Shown: positions 1 to 12,240, numbered from the stretch's first letter. The stretch: 64,000 bases of DNA from Capsicum annuum (GCF_002878395.1 NW_025860098.1:74272-138271), one strand, 5' to 3'. Notes: generated by a model from the sequence alone, not told the origin. Made by a program: numbers and translations.

Positions 1-700
1 ACTTCAAACCAACCTATTGGAGATATGCATCTCCTACCATTGAGAGCTTTAAATGGAGCCATATGAATACTGGAATGATAGTTGTTGTATTATGCAACTC
101 AATCAAAGGCAACTCGTAATCTGAACTACCCTTGAAATTAATTGCTCATGCCTTTAGCATATCTTTCAAAGTCTGAATGGTCCTTTCTGCTTGACCATCT
201 GTTAGAGGATGGAAGGCTGTACTGAGGTGGACTCGGGTACCAAGACCCTTTTGGAATGATTTCTAGAAATGAGAGGAGAACTGGGTACCTCTATTTGATA
301 CAATGGACAATGGAACACCGTGTAATCTAACCAACTCCCTAATATTGAGTTTGTCTTAATCCTCTACTGAATAAGAGGTAAGGAATGGAAGAAAATAAGA
401 TGATTTGATTATCCTGTCTATAATGACCCAAATTAAATTATGTTGACATGAGTATTAGGAAAACCCATCACAAAGTCCATGTTCTCTTCTTCCCACTTCC
501 AAGTGGGAATACTGAACTCTTGCATGGACCCACTAGGATTCTAATTCTCAATCTTAATGCACATTGAGCACTTAGCCACAAACTCTGCAATGTCTCTCTT
601 TATCCCACTCCACTAATAGATCTCCCAGAAATTGCGGTACATCTTAGTGGCCCTTGGATGAATAGAGTAATGCGACCATGTGTTTCTTCTATAATTCATT
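1..700 (-). pseudogene. Integrase remnant of E1 (core and HHCC finger)
   Basis: Read on the minus strand, 541-640 gives the cysteine half of the HHCC finger (YWWSGIKRDIAEFVAKCSMC-like), and 40-250 gives the core end with the DGQAE-like stretch and the IHMAPF motif. In an intact element this enzyme inserts the cDNA into chromatin and makes 5-bp duplications. The frame is broken by several stops (for example near 350-420). It continues out of the window, so the C-terminal chromodomain is not visible. Confidence 0.8.
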
Positions 701-947
701 ACCTCAAGTCATCTATACCTAGAACGCATAGACAACCTTGATAATGAAATACTCCATCTCCTCATTAGGAAAAAACCTCTATCTTCTGATCCCTAGCTGA
801 CTTCTTTAACTTGACTAAACTGGGATCTCTATCCTTCTTTTCCTTTACTTTGAAAACTAGAGATGATTCTGAACTTTTCTGAACCAACATACTACCTTCT
901 GCTGAATTGACTAAGCGAACAACTAGTCGGGCTAGCTGATAAGCTTC

Positions 948-1420
948 CTAAGCTAACTTCTTCGTAGTGTCCTCAACGTAAGAAACACTACCTATAGACA
1001 GTCTACTAAGAGCATCAGCCACTACATTGGCTTTTCCCAGATGATAAAGGACACTCATGTCATAATCTTTCAAGAGATATAACCACATTCTCGGATGGAG
1101 GTTAAGGTATTTTTGAGAAAATACATACTGGAGGATGTTATGATCTGTGAACATATCCACATACACCCCATATAAGTAATGCCTCCAAATCTTCAAGGCA
1201 GATACTACGACTATTAATTTAAGATCATAAGTCAGGTAGTTCTTCTAATGGGGCTTAAGCTGTCTGGAGGTGTAGGCTATGACCTTACCATGCTTCTTGA
1301 GGATACAACCCAACCCTACTCTGGATGCATCAAAGTACACAAAAAACCCATCTTAACCATCAGGAAGAGTCAAAACTGGGGTTGATGTAAGTCAAGTCTT
1401 CAACTCCTTAAAAATCTTCT
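948..1420 (-). pseudogene. RNase H remnant of E1
   Basis: An open stretch at 948-1196 encodes the C-terminal half of a Ty3/gypsy RNase H: DMFTDHNILQYVF, then LLKDYDMSVLYHLGKANVVADALSRLS. This is the domain that degrades template RNA after reverse transcription. The N-terminal half (1200-1420) is recognisable only in pieces with stops. It sits between RT and integrase as expected. Confidence 0.85.
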
Positions 1421-1489
1421 CACATGAATCTGACCACTGAAACTTGACTTTCTTTTGAGTTAATCTGGACATAGGGGATATGATTGAAG

Positions 1490-1975
1490 AAAATACTTTA
1501 ATAAACTGACGGTCATAGCTAGCCAAACCCAAGAAACTTTTGATATCTAATGGAGAGATGGGTTTGGGCTAGTTTTTCACTGCTTTAGTCTTTTATGGAT
1601 CCACTCTAATGCCATCACTGGAAGTAATAGACTAAGAAATGCTACTGACATAAGCCAAAATTTGTACTTACTAAATCTGGCGAACAACTAATGATTTCTA
1701 AGAGTCTGTAAGACTATTCTGATATGGTCTGCATGATCATGCTCACTGCAGGAATAGACAAGAATGTCATCTATAAAGACTATGTCTAATATGTCCAAGT
1801 ACTTCTGAAAGGCATGGTTCATCAACTCCATGAAAGCTGAAGATCAAAGGACATGACTAAGAATTCGAAGTGATCATACCGAGTTCTGAAAGCTATTTTC
1901 AAAATGTCTCTTTCTCTGACTCTGAGCTGATATCAAGTTTGCAAAGAAAAATCTATGCATGAAACTGAATGTGTT
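1490..1975 (-). pseudogene. Reverse transcriptase remnant of E1 (palm and thumb only)
   Basis: The minus strand shows the catalytic box [10 protein letters not shown] at about 1752-1782, followed by [13 protein letters not shown] and the thumb wording SPLDIKSFLGL near 1530-1560. The fingers region with the usual [16 protein letters not shown] block is missing. The sequence upstream of 1975 is not RT, so the 5' half of pol was deleted or replaced. The catalytic aspartates are still present, but stops surround them. Confidence 0.75.
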
Positions 1976-2750
1976 TAAAGACATAAATGTATCAGGGAAT
2001 TATATAGGGTACCTCCCCCTTTGGGACACTAAGTCCCTCTAAGAATGCTTACTTTACTAAGTTGCTGGGGAAAACTGAGGCGATGCATAAGGCACCTATG
2101 ATTTTATTTGTAACTGAACATCTGGGATCTGAAACTAATGCATAATTCATGAACTAAGCTAAACAACTGCTAGGATGTTATTTCTTGGAATATTTACATT
2201 CCTAAGATTTCTGATAGTATTACTAGATGGAAAAAATGGGAAAACAAATGAACTTGCATGTCTGACTGCTAAACTGAATTGTTGGCTTTACTGACTAACT
2301 TATGCTAAACTTAAGCTCAATTGGGGCCTTTCTTTGACATTCCTTCTATAAAGTCATAAGGACTTATGGGAGAAAGGGGATTTTGGCATGGTCTGAATAA
2401 GACATCTGAATAGGAAACCACAACATAGATAGAATTTTGTAGTATGGGCGCTGATAACTCTACCTACTGAGGTATGATATGATCTAATTTCTCCTGCTAA
2501 GTTCAAGCTACTCAAATATCCAAAATATATCTATCCACATACACATCAACATAACATCCAAGACTATCTTTATGACAAAAGCCTCATGTAAAACAAGCAT
2601 GCAATAACCCATTCTTAACATGAAACATTTACCCTCTCCCATCTAAGAAACTGACCATCACTAAAGAGGGTTCACTGAAAGGTTAAGAGAAGCCTTGCGA
2701 TCTAACTGAGCATAAACATAAAGATGAGAGACTCATACGTACCTATAAAT
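1976..2750. other. Unassigned internal stretch of E1
   Basis: Between the truncated RT and the gag tail lie about 775 bases with no recognisable protease or RT wording on either strand and no LTR ends. It may be a deletion-scrambled linker or a small insertion without clear ends. I see no open frame above 60 codons here. Confidence 0.4.
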
Positions 2751-2754
2751 ATAT

Positions 2755-3425
2755 CAGGAGAGGTTTCCTTATCTTGTTTGTACTGTGGTGCATCAAGTCT
2801 ATATGGAAATTACCCATTAGTGGTATTGGAAGTGACACCCTACTGATTCGAGCTACGATAATGAACTAAAGGCCGACTGTGCCAACTTCGTAGACCAACC
2901 TTATGATATTTTTAGACTCTATGACCTGACTCACCATATCCAAAACACACATCATTACCCACTATACACACTCCCTTATGGTTCTTACCACATTCTCCAC
3001 AAAGAAGATTAGTATGAACACCCTTCCCATGAACTTGTGACTTAGAGCCGAGTCTTAGACTTAGATACTGGTGCTCGGACTTACAGTAGAATTGGTGTTG
3101 AGAATATCTGATGGGACTAGAAGTGGTTACTATCCCTTGATCTTGCTGTAGAGTTATTTGTTCTAGCTCTCTTATTAATCCTACACTCCCTCCCTTATTT
3201 TGCTGAGTGCAATTCAAAATCCTAGATAGGAAAACACACTACAAATTGTTTTGAGAAACTATTGAATAAGCTATAAATTTTTCTGAGCAACTAATGAATA
3301 AGCTAAGTAGTGAGAGCAGCTCTGAATTCTACATGAGAGACATGCTTGTCCTGGGAATTCGCCTGAACAGGTTGAGGAGCTGGCTAATTTTCATTACTTC
3401 TTTCATCAGCTTGTTCGAAAGACAT
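2755..3425 (-). pseudogene. Gag remnant of E1 lacking the capsid core
   Basis: The start at 3425 reads MSFEQADERSNEN, then a stop, then PAPQPVQ; the same N-terminus is seen in element C at 42555. After about 50 residues it jumps to INKRARTNNST, skipping the capsid domain, and then reaches the CCHC knuckle (2912-3010). In the knuckle the second cysteine is tyrosine (CFGYGESGH). A short tandem repeat at about 3235-3300 (GAATAAGCT twice) marks the jump. Gag would package element RNA; without capsid it cannot form particles. Confidence 0.75.
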
Positions 3426-3630
3426 GCTCTAAAAATGAAAGAAAGAAGCAGACTAGACTGCGGGTATTACTAAAACTTATGCTCACTCGAATGACATAAA
3501 TACTGAAAGAAGGGAAACTATTCCTAAAACATCTTATAGCCTCCTGTCCATAAGTGTGGCGCAACACACCCAGGTATAAGAATCTACTATATATGACTTT
3601 CAGACTTTCTAGGATATTTTTTGATCCTTA

Positions 3631-3644
3631 GGCTCTGATATCAA
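3631..3644 (-). other. Primer-binding site of E1 (tRNA-iMet type)
   Basis: On the minus strand TTGATATCAGAGCC follows the LTR end by a few bases. It matches the usual TGGTATCAGAGCC except for one change. It is complementary to the 3' end of initiator tRNA-Met, the primer used by most plant Ty3/gypsy elements. Confidence 0.8.
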
Positions 3645-3668
3645 TTTTGTAACCGGACGCTACATGGT

Positions 3669-3694
3669 GCTAATGATCCCTAAAGACCACTAGC
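3669..3694 (-). other. Conserved U5 hairpin in E1 LTR
   Basis: Minus strand: 5' arm GCTAGTGGTCT, loop TTAG, 3' arm GGATCATTAGC. All eleven positions pair, three of them as G-U. It lies 20 nt before the LTR end here and about 38 nt before it in the other families. Confidence 0.6.
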
Positions 3695-5829
3695 TAACCC
3701 ATGTCTGGTACCTATCGTGAGCACTGCATAATAGAAATACTGTAATAACAATATAATTGAGATACATGTGGAAATCTAGCAAAAATCTGCCTTAAGGTTC
3801 TCTATTGAATAAGGTATATCAATTCCAAAAGAAAACTAAAATAACTATCTGAACATGCTATAGTCTAAAAAGCCTCTAAGACTATCTGAACTGTGGAGTT
3901 GATAAGACAATCCCCCAACTAACTCCATCTACTAAAATAATAAATCTAATGAAATAATAAAATAATTGAACATCCTCGAATGATGACAACTCACTATTAA
4001 GTCTACGGCTGCTTACTAGATTTTAACAGCTAAGGGTGCTCTAAATCCCGTACGTTTGAACCTTTGGTATAAGACACCATAGCGCAAGAGAAATGTATGC
4101 TTTATTACTTGTGAATGCACTAGTTTGCAAAGTGAGGTAGGCTGAAGGCAAGGGTTCATATGCATGAACTATAACTGGCTGAATAACATGAACATGACTG
4201 CGTGAGAATACATGTATGAATACATAACTATAACTGGAGTCATAAAGATTCTGAATATTGAGTCTACTGATAATATCTATTAATAATAACTAATGTAACT
4301 GATAACTGATATACTATTTACTGAATGACTATGTCTAACAGTCCTGATTCAGATGAAACAAGCTGAGTTTCATACTAAGTTGAGTGACTGCATCTGATAG
4401 TCCTGAAATATGTTGCACTATCTGAGTTCTATTCTAAAGAATGGGACTGAGATAGTGGGAAGTAGTCATATAACTGACACGCCCCAAATAAAATAATATA
4501 GCTAAGTTATGGTCTAATCTACAACCATAATTAGAAGGATGTCAATACCGCGCCACTGGAAATGACAAGATGTGAGTGACCCTTATCTAATAGGTACTCT
4601 AAGGAAAATGGTGAGACCCTCATCTAACAAGTTAATCCACCTCATTAACCCTTATCTAGTAGGTTTGATATCTCAACCTATGTTTGCTACGTTGTTTTGG
4701 AATGCAAGTTTTGCTTCTAAGAATCACACCCTCTACTAGCATATGAGTTCCTATCCTTGGGCTCACTCGGTGCTAAATCTTACTCCCATCTGAATGGAAA
4801 CTGAACTGAGTATGCTAAACTAAACTGGACTTAGTTCATTGAGTTTCGTTGACTGATGGAATACTATTGAGATATGTTAACTGACTAAGTTTACTAACAT
4901 CACTGAGTACTGAATGGGACTTAACTGAATGTAAATTTACTGAGATTTTTTGAGTAATGTAACTAACTTAATTCTATTAATCATATCTTGAGAAAGAGTA
5001 TCTTAGGAACCGACACTAGCTCCAGGCACACAGCTAATTTGTCAGGTATTAAATCCCCCCAGGACTCAATAACATGAATTTAAATAGGACATGACACCTC
5101 TTGAACACATGACCATAATCCACAATTCATAATACAATCACTGAGGGATTTCATGAAGCACTTGATATTCATAATATTGTACATGAATAGGAATGCATTC
5201 TAACATATCATAATTTCACAAATCAAATCTCATGAGCATTCCATCAAACCATTACAAGGCATAGCTTTAGCATGGGAGTCAACTTAAACACATGGATATA
5301 GCATGGGGTCATCATATAGATCACAAACGAGTCACAATTGCATAATTTATTCACTTAAATATTTTGTCAAATACCTAGATGGCATAATCTTGTACTTGGG
5401 AATGGACAACATGGTAAAGCATTATGACTATCCTATTTAGTTCAACTTCAATGTACATGCTATCATAATATCATGAAATACAACAAAAATTTCAACTTGG
5501 AAAATTATACATTCACATTAACATAGATGAAATGCAATCCACAATATGGAAATCATAATTCATGATTTAAAATTGGTTTCTTGAGCTCCAAGGATGAAAG
5601 AGATCCTAGGATAAACACTTTACATACCTTAGTTAATAGTTTCTTTAAGTTAACAGTGAAATCTCTTGGATTTGGATCTTTAATTAAAACCCTAAGGCTT
5701 GTTCTTGAGGAAATTTGAGAGAAAACAAGTATAATTTGCTTAAGGAGAGCTGAATCTCATATTTTAGGGCTATATAGGGGTGGAGAAATGACCCATTTAC
5801 CCTTAAATTTTTGGGGCTGGAGTGCAGAA

Positions 5830-5925
5830 ATTTGGCCCAGCTGGACTAGCCGGGGCAGTATCTTGGCTGGAGCGTCGGGATGAGCTAGGCGGCGTGGGCT
5901 AATTGCCTTAAGCTACTAGTTTGGG
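5830..5925. repeat. CpG-rich block in E1 LTR
   Basis: A GC- and CpG-rich island (runs such as AGCCGGGGCAG and GCTAGGCGGCGTGGGC) in an otherwise AT-rich LTR, about 250-350 bases from the LTR 5' end. Comparable islands occupy the same place in A, B, C, F and G. Confidence 0.5.
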
Positions 5926-6175
5926 AATCCAAACATGCCCTTACACTATTCCAAAAATTCCAAAACTCACTCAAGATGTACTATTGACTTTTCCCATCGT
6001 GAATCAACTTAAAAATCCATAAATGAAGGTCGAAAAGTCATGAAATAAATTCTCAAAGTTTGAAGGCCTAAAATGTGACTAAGTCCTTAACACTTAGCAA
6101 AAATCTTCTAAGTGTTGGATCCCTTGTCAAGCTGTAGGGGATGAATTTTGACTTAGTCTTTTATGGGGTCTTACA

Positions 6176-6977
6176 AGTGTAAGGACTCATCTCTAGAAAT
6201 TGAGTTTTACCAATTCGGGTGATATAATTGGCTAAGGATAATGTATACTTTTCCTTGAGATACTGGTATGCTAGACAAGTATGTAGGACCCCTATCCTTG
6301 AGGTAAACTTTGATGTGGGGGCTTGGATGATGAGTTAATGGCAGACCCATATAGCCAGTGGATACTAGACTTGTACATTGTACCATCTAGCTCAAATGTA
6401 AGATAAAGAGTGAATTATGATTTCAAAGAATTATTTCAAAGTCTTTAAAGTATGCCCATGCGTTTTCCTATATTGTATGTAATATGTTTTTATGAATTGC
6501 TCTCACTTATGTTGTATAAAACTATACTATTTTGGATTACTCTGCGTACTAGTACATTTGTATTGACCCCCTATATTTTAGGATCTGAGGCTCAGCCTGG
6601 GGGGCCAGCTAAGCAGTGGATTGATGTGTCTGATATTTTTAGTTGGTGAACCTTCTCTATTCCGAAAGGGTGGGTTTATAAAACATTATTATTTATTTAA
6701 ATCATGGTTCGACTAGGGGCCTTGTCCTAGTTTTTTTAGACATATGTTGAATCTTGTAATGTTATAGATTTCGTAGATGAGTATCATGCGTTTTGAACAT
6801 TAAGGATTTGCTTTTGAATTGTCGAGTTATGACATTGACTATGTTTTCGTATGATAATTTTCTGCATTTCTTTATATTGTATGAACGTTGTGTATGATTT
6901 CCAGATAGAATGGGGCACTAAAGCCTCCATGGTTTGAGATGCTCATCGCTGCCAGGGTCTTGACTCGGGTCATGACA
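6176..6977 (+). repeat. 3' part of an older LTR (K, D-type)
   Basis: The segment ends TCGGGTCATGACA at 6977 and shares ordered blocks with solo LTR D: the ACTAGTACATTTGTATTGACC stretch near 6547-6567, GTTGGTGAACCTTCT at about 6640, and the final 80 bases. Its 5' part lies outside the window beyond E1, which inserted into it. The open frame at 6452-6649 is a chance frame inside this LTR. Confidence 0.6.
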
Positions 6978-7100
6978 ACTGAAAAGGCTAAGATCGGTGG
7001 ATTTAATTTAGAAATTTGAATTCAAAATTCAAATTCTTTGTTTCTCCCATGTTTTACTTATTTGTTATCTAAAATCGGGACATTGAAGTCTGAATTTTGG

Positions 7101-7110
7101 CTATAAATAG
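7101..7110 (+). promoter_or_regulatory. TATA-like box
   Basis: CTATAAATAG, a close match to the plant TATA consensus, followed by GATGG and a purine-rich stretch with an A-run. It probably belonged to an LTR promoter. There is no coding sequence downstream. Confidence 0.4.
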
Positions 7111-9013
7111 ATGGATTTCCACCCCTTTGAAGGACAAGGAAGAAAGCAAGGGATAAAAAAAAAGCACATAAACAAGTTGAGAAACAGTGGAACAGGGGAT
7201 CCAAAATTATGAATTTTTAGTGTTTTCAAAAAATTGTGAAAGAAGGAGCGTTGATGGGCAAGAAATCAAGTAAAAAGGCTTCAACAAGTCAAAAATCTCC
7301 GAGAAGGTTCTAAAAAGGTCCCAAAGTTGAGTTTCTCACTGTAAAACTCTTGGATGCTAGAGCCTTAGTTTGCTGCCCAACAAAAGGTGTGAACCCTCAC
7401 CTCATTTTCATGTTTCCTTGACTTCATCTATTTTTGATTTCCGGAAACATATGATTTTGTGTCAGTTCCAAACTCACCTCCTTGTTGTTTCCTTTAATTT
7501 TGTGGATAAAAATGCATGTTGATTTTGAAAAATGTTTCGGTTATGTTGTGTTCATTATCCATTCATGTACTTGGTTTTGTCCTAATAAATTTCTTTTTCA
7601 GAGTATTGTTGTCTCAATTTTACCATATATGATATATTTCGTTCTTAGTGAAATTGAGTAAATGTGTGTTTGTTTAGTGTTCTTAGAATGTGAGACATGG
7701 GGAATAACTTGCGTTTTTTACCACCTTTTTGTTTATTTTTGTGGTTTGGTTTTGTCAGGGCATATCTGGTTTTATATAATTACCTTTAGGTAAATTAAGT
7801 ATGTTGGTTATCAAGTTCTGTTGTTGTAATCCTGCACTCATTGTTATCGAGTAATATCGTTAATCAGTACATTGCTCGTCCCTCTCTCATTTCACAGAAG
7901 TAGACGTATGAATGTTCGAGTCATTGTGGGTCTGTCTAATTTCCAACTTCATAATGATTTAGTCAAATAAAGGAAAGTACGTTAAACGTTTAAGCAAGGG
8001 GACTTTTTCCGCATCCCTATCCCCATGTTCATGAGTTTGTGTGACTAGCATGTCCTTAGGTGAAATTTATCAAAGATTGTTTGTGAAAGTGTAGCTTTAT
8101 TCTCTTACTTCATACTGTTAGTTCTTCGTCTCGCTGCCCCGTCAAATTTCACATAGTGAATAGGCTCTATTGTGTTCGTAAATAATATTTTTGATATCCC
8201 GAGAAATTCGTCCGTAGAATCTGACCAAATTTGTTTTATTGGTATATTTGTAAGCGAAATTACCGCATTTTTAACTTATTGTCGAAAGAGGCATAAAAAA
8301 ACAACTAGCCTAAGCTGTTGAAACAATTGCTACCATTTTTGTACACTACATCACTTGAACTAAAGTGAGCTGGGAATAGCCTCAACTCAATTTTGTTTCG
8401 TTTCTGCACATGGTTCGAAAATGGAGATAATATAATTCATTTTGCGAAGGTGCTTCACTCTTTTTGTATAACTTAAACACTATTTTCACATGAGTATTTG
8501 TCATATGATTATAATATGTAATAACCTCTTTCGGAGCATATCCGGAAAGGGATGAGAAAAGTCGACCTTAGCTTTCATATCTCATTTTGTATTTATCAAA
8601 GGAGTATACTGTAATAGCTTATTTAAATTCATTAAATATTTTCTTGTCACTAATAATGATTATTAATAAGTTCCAAAGGAATGTTAAGTACCTCTGTCAA
8701 GCAGAAAAATTGTCTACTGCATGTCGCTACTTACACAATATGTCTATATCAATACTGTAATATATGTGTTCTATTTTGTAAAGTTTGAGATTGTTGATTT
8801 ATTATTCTATAATTTTTTTTCCCTCTTTGTCATACATTAATGAATAGAAAGCCATCCCTTTGTTCAAGTTAACTTGAATATGACAGTCTTAATTTTCTAT
8901 CTTTTCCTTCCTTTTATCCTTCTTGTTTTAGAGTTATAATGTATACAGGGGTGTCGGAATACTGATAAATTAAATCTATTAATTATTTTCTTGTCCTTTT
9001 GAGTCAAAACTAG

Positions 9014-9026
9014 CTCTATAAATAGG
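9014..9026 (+). promoter_or_regulatory. TATA-like box, possible copia LTR promoter
   Basis: CTCTATAAATAGG follows TTTCTTGTCCTTTTGAGTC, wording common just upstream of the start site in Ty1/copia LTRs. The possible LTR start is TGTCGGAATAC at about 8951. I could not find its other end or a target duplication. Confidence 0.35.
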
Positions 9027-10842
9027 AATACATGTTTGAAATATTTTTCCCTAGTGTTTAATACGTGCGTATATTGACAAGTGTGAGAGTATTCTTTGAA
9101 GCCTTCTTGGCAAAGTTAAGAGTAAAAAATAAATATTTCTTTAGATAGACAAAATGTGTGTCTTTGTGAGTAATATTATTCACGTACATTTAAGTTCGGT
9201 GATGTTTTAGTTAGTAAATGGAGATAATAGGTCTCAATTGATGTCATTTTACTATTGTCATACCCGTAAGTTGTTATGGATCTTGGGTATTCTCTTCTTA
9301 CAATTGGCTAAAGAGTATGACCCTCAAGGTTATGTGTCAACATATTCACCACTAGAGAGATTAAGTTTGATATTTTCAATGCTTATGCGATGTTTGCTTC
9401 CCTTGATTTATATTAAAATTATTTTGTCTCTAATCCTTTTCTTTTTTTTCTTTTTGTTTCATGTAAATTGGTGAATTGGAATTTCATTCATAACTTTATT
9501 TTTGACCCAAGCATCGGGTCAACCATAACTAGGATTGTAAGAGCTTCGGGATCGCAAAAAATAGAAATTTGAACTCCTTTAGGAGTCTAGTATTTCCTAG
9601 CCTTACTCTTTTACTTTATTATTGCCATGTTCCCTAGAAACTCAAATTAATTTATTATTGTTGCACTTGATGTATTAGTTGTTTATCATATTTATATTGC
9701 TTTTCGTTTGTGAACATTCTTAAGATGGGTTAATATTCTCACCCTTTCGCGAATAAAACACAACTAATGGTTTTATAAAAAATTAAAATTTTATCATTTC
9801 AATACTTGGCTAGTTCTTTTAAAATTAACTTTTGCCTCAAAATATGTTTTTTTATGAAATTAATGTAGTAATCTTCATGTCTCTCTTGAAATAAAGCATA
9901 AAATTTCAAAGCTAATTTAATAGGAAAGCAAATCGCTAAAAACTCATTTTTGAAAGAGCTTATCCGTTAATTTCAATTTATCTTCACAAGTTGAATAATC
10001 CTAACATTCTTAATTTTCAATGCTTGTTTGGGTTATTTTTTTCAGATTCCAAAAAATTGAATACGAGGTATATTTATATATACACGCTATAATATACAAG
10101 GTATTTCTAATTGTTAATCATCATTTATCCTATTTACAACTTATTTCCATTTATCCTATATAAATGAATATTACCATGTGTTTTACACACAACAGTTTAT
10201 TTTAATGAATAACTAATTCATCTTGATTCTATATATATATTTCTACTTCACAAATGAATTTACTCTGGAATATAAATTACTTTTCATATTTTTAGGCATG
10301 CATAATAATACTTATAAGAAAAAATTTCACGTTCCCTTAAAATTATAATTCATTGATATATCTACCCTTAAGTGTTAATAAACTTTACATTCCCATTTGA
10401 CAAAATAACATTTCATTTCTTCTATTTTCAAGCATACGTATCTTGCAATAGATTATATCCTTGTATATTGTAGTAGTGTATTTTTCTTATACTTCAATTT
10501 TTTCTGTTTTCCAAAATAGCTAAAGAGTTTCTATCACTATCTTACAAATGATGAACAATAATTTTTCTAAATATTTTTTCAAACTGAGTTTGAGGACTAT
10601 CTTTGAATAGGCTCTGAGGGATGTCTAATACCTTTCCCTTGAGTAATCAAAACCCTTATTCAGAATCTCAAAATATTTTTGATGGACTAAAATAGAGTTT
10701 TACAAAAATTATTTTTCCTAAGTTTCCTAAAAAGTTAGGTGGAGACTCAAAAATGATTTTCCGAAACCCGAGAGTCACAACAAGCCACCACATGTTTTGT
10801 GCTGTTTTGACCAATTTGACATTGGGCGCGATTGAAAGTTTG

Positions 10843-10865
10843 TATATATATATATATATATATAT
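10843..10865. repeat. (TA)n microsatellite at an element junction
   Basis: About eleven TA units. The sequence on the left is a Tat-like LTR end and on the right the truncated LTR of element E, so the repeat lies on the breakpoint. Confidence 0.9.
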
Positions 10866-11036
10866 GAAGATCTTGTTTTATTTATGCATTCACCCCCTCA
10901 TACTCAGTACATTGCAGAAGTACTAACCCACATATATGTCTATATTCTACATTATATTATAATATAGGTTCTAGTGCTCGTTTCTAGCAACGTGACTAAT
11001 TACGGGCATCATCCTCTGCATCCCAACTTTTAGTAA

Positions 11037-11055
11037 GTCTTCATAGTCTGAGGAC
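11037..11055 (+). other. Second conserved LTR hairpin, copy in E
   Basis: Arms GTCTTCA and TGAGGAC with loop TAGTC; one pair is G-U. The 5' arm overlaps GTAAGTC, which resembles a splice donor. Confidence 0.5.
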
Positions 11056-11260
11056 CCAGTTTATAAGATTCATTCTTAAGATTGAAAGTTATTCTAAATC
11101 TTTGAATTTTCTATTTATGGTCGGATCAGTTGGGGTCTGTCCCAGTAGCTCTCTAGTCAGTAGAGGCTTGTTATACTGGGAAATTATTTATCTTCAGTCC
11201 ATATTCGTATAATAGTTCATCGTTCAGGGGAGTTGTAAGAAGAATAGATATCATGGGTTA

Positions 11261-11286
11261 GCATAGGGCTATTCGTAGTCTTAAGC
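11261..11286 (+). other. Conserved U5 hairpin in E LTR
   Basis: 5' arm GCATAGGGCTA, loop TTCG, 3' arm TAGTCTTAAGC; ten of eleven positions pair. It ends 38 nt before the LTR end. Confidence 0.6.
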
Positions 11287-11328
11287 ACCATGTGACATAC
11301 ATGGGGTACTTTTTGGGCATTACAAATT

Positions 11329-11341
11329 TGGTATCAGAGCC
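11329..11341 (+). other. Primer-binding site of E
   Basis: TGGTATCAGAGCC, the exact plant tRNA-iMet complement, five bases after the LTR end. It fixes the 3' border of the LTR. Confidence 0.9.
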
Positions 11342-11390
11342 TAAGGTTTAACGAGTCCTAGAAAGTCAGACAAGTTGCATTACGTAGAGT

Positions 11391-11400
11391 CATGATCATG
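11391..11400 (+). other. Leader palindrome in E (candidate dimer site)
   Basis: CATGATCATG is a perfect ten-base palindrome about 65 nt after the primer-binding site. The TGATCA core is kept at the same distance in G, A and C. Confidence 0.4.
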
Positions 11401-11528
11401 AATATGAAGAACTCCACATTTATGAAAAGGAGACCACGAATCGAGTTAGTAATCATCATATCTTTCATAATCTATCATTCTTACACTTGTCTCTATCTGC
11501 CTTAAATCATACTATTATGTGACAGAAC

Positions 11529-11851
11529 ATGCCTTCTTGTCGAGCTGCTGCACATAGAAATGGTGATCGACCACCCTGTATACCAACTCTCTAAATAAGA
11601 ATGTGTCTCATGCTAAATTTTGGGCTTCCTTTTAAGTAGTGGGCTAATCCATAAACACTAATGTTCAGGGAAATCAACAGGCAGCAGTCCCACTTCAGAA
11701 AAATGGTAAATTAGTTGTAGCTCGAATTCAGGACTTTATAAGAATGAATCCACCTGAGTTCCATGGGTCAAAGTTGGATGAGGATCCTCAACTCTTTATT
11801 GATGAGATGAGAAAGATTACTATGATCATGCATGTTACTAAGGAAGAGAGT
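11529..11851 (+). pseudogene. Gag N-terminal remnant of E
   Basis: The start at 11529 reads MPSCRAAAHRNGDRPP and then decays through frameshifts; later pieces align with FRTL...NPPEFHGSKLDEDPQLFIDEM, the start of the Retrotrans_gag region. The reading is interrupted at 11851 by solo LTR F and resumes at 14438. It would have encoded the particle protein. Confidence 0.75.
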
Positions 11852-12089
11852 TGTATAACCCCACAAAATCCTAAGCTAATTCAGTCAATTAATGCTTGTT
11901 AAGGGGTCCCACACTTAGAAAATTCTAGCTAATATTCCATACATAGTTTATTTCTAGCCTTTAAAAGTTGGAAATCTCATTTCTAGACCTTCATATCTTT
12001 TACTAGTTTGCATTTTTGTTAATTCATGATAAGGAAGGTCAATAGGTGTCTCCAAACAAGTTTTGGATTTTTTGAACCGCATTTAGACC

Positions 12090-12240
12090 ACGTTCGGTAT
12101 CCCAAAATAGTAGACTAACACGATCTTAGCACGCTGCATTGCCTATCGTGTTGGTTAATATTGTTGCAGGTTTCCAGAGTCAAACTCCTGAGACACAGTG
12201 CGATCATGGGGCGATGCTTTAAGTATCGCGCCGGTGCCCA
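12090..12240. repeat. CpG-rich palindromic block in LTR F
   Basis: Contains short inverted words such as CACGATCTTAGCACG, TGCGATCATGGGGCGATGC and AAGTATCGCGCCGG, about 250-390 bases into the LTR. It is the counterpart of blocks in the A, B, C and G LTRs. Confidence 0.45.

Larger units (their letters stand above)
1..6175 (-). mobile_element. Ty3/gypsy Tekay-type element E1, minus strand, 3' part outside window
   Basis: On the minus strand the order is 5' LTR (3648-6175), primer-binding site, gag, a spacer, RT, RNase H and integrase, running off the window at base 1. Domain order RT-RNase H-integrase is that of Ty3/gypsy, and the wording of RNase H and integrase matches the Tekay/Del chromoviruses. 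Gag lacks its capsid core and pol lacks protease and half of RT, so this copy is non-autonomous and decayed. Its right end abuts an older LTR at 6176. The matching target duplication and the 3' LTR lie outside the window. Confidence 0.85.
3648..6175 (-). repeat. 5' LTR of E1 (F-type family)
   Basis: On the minus strand the LTR begins TGTAAGACCCCATAAAAG at 6175 and ends GGTTACA at 3648, followed by the primer-binding site. Length is 2528 bp, in the Tekay range. It shares blocks with solo LTR F (11852-14437), for example the CTTGAGCTCCAAGGATGAAAG segment near 5580-5600. It holds a CpG-rich block at 5830-5925 and the conserved hairpin near its 3' end. Confidence 0.85.
6978..10842 (+). repeat. 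AT-rich non-coding stretch, probable Tat/Ogre-type long LTR
   Basis: Nearly 3.9 kb contain no recognisable protein. The last 130 bases read GTTAGGTGGAGACTC, then TTTTGACCAATTTGACATTG and GGGCGCGATTGAAA; this wording is what I know from the 3' ends of long Tat/Ogre LTRs in Solanaceae. Two TATA-like boxes sit at 7101 and 9016. The left end abuts LTR K and the right end stops in a TA repeat. A 78-codon frame at 9238-9474 is hydrophobic and AT-driven, so I do not call it a gene. Part may be an unrelated copia LTR (about 8950-9200). Confidence 0.35.
10866..11324 (+). repeat. 3' part of the LTR of E (A-type)
   Basis: Matches the last 500 bases of A's LTR block by block: ATTCACCCCCTCATACTCAG, the conserved hairpins, then CATTACA just before the primer-binding site. 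The 5' portion is absent; the LTR starts at the TA repeat. Confidence 0.8.

Noticed and set aside
6452..6649. 65-codon frame near 6452
   Set aside because: Inside the 3' part of LTR K; the equivalent region of D has stops.
9238..9474. 78-codon frame with a hydrophobic end, possible small membrane protein
   Set aside because: The hydrophobic part comes from a T-rich run (many Phe and Leu); no family, no upstream gene context, and it lies in probable LTR sequence.
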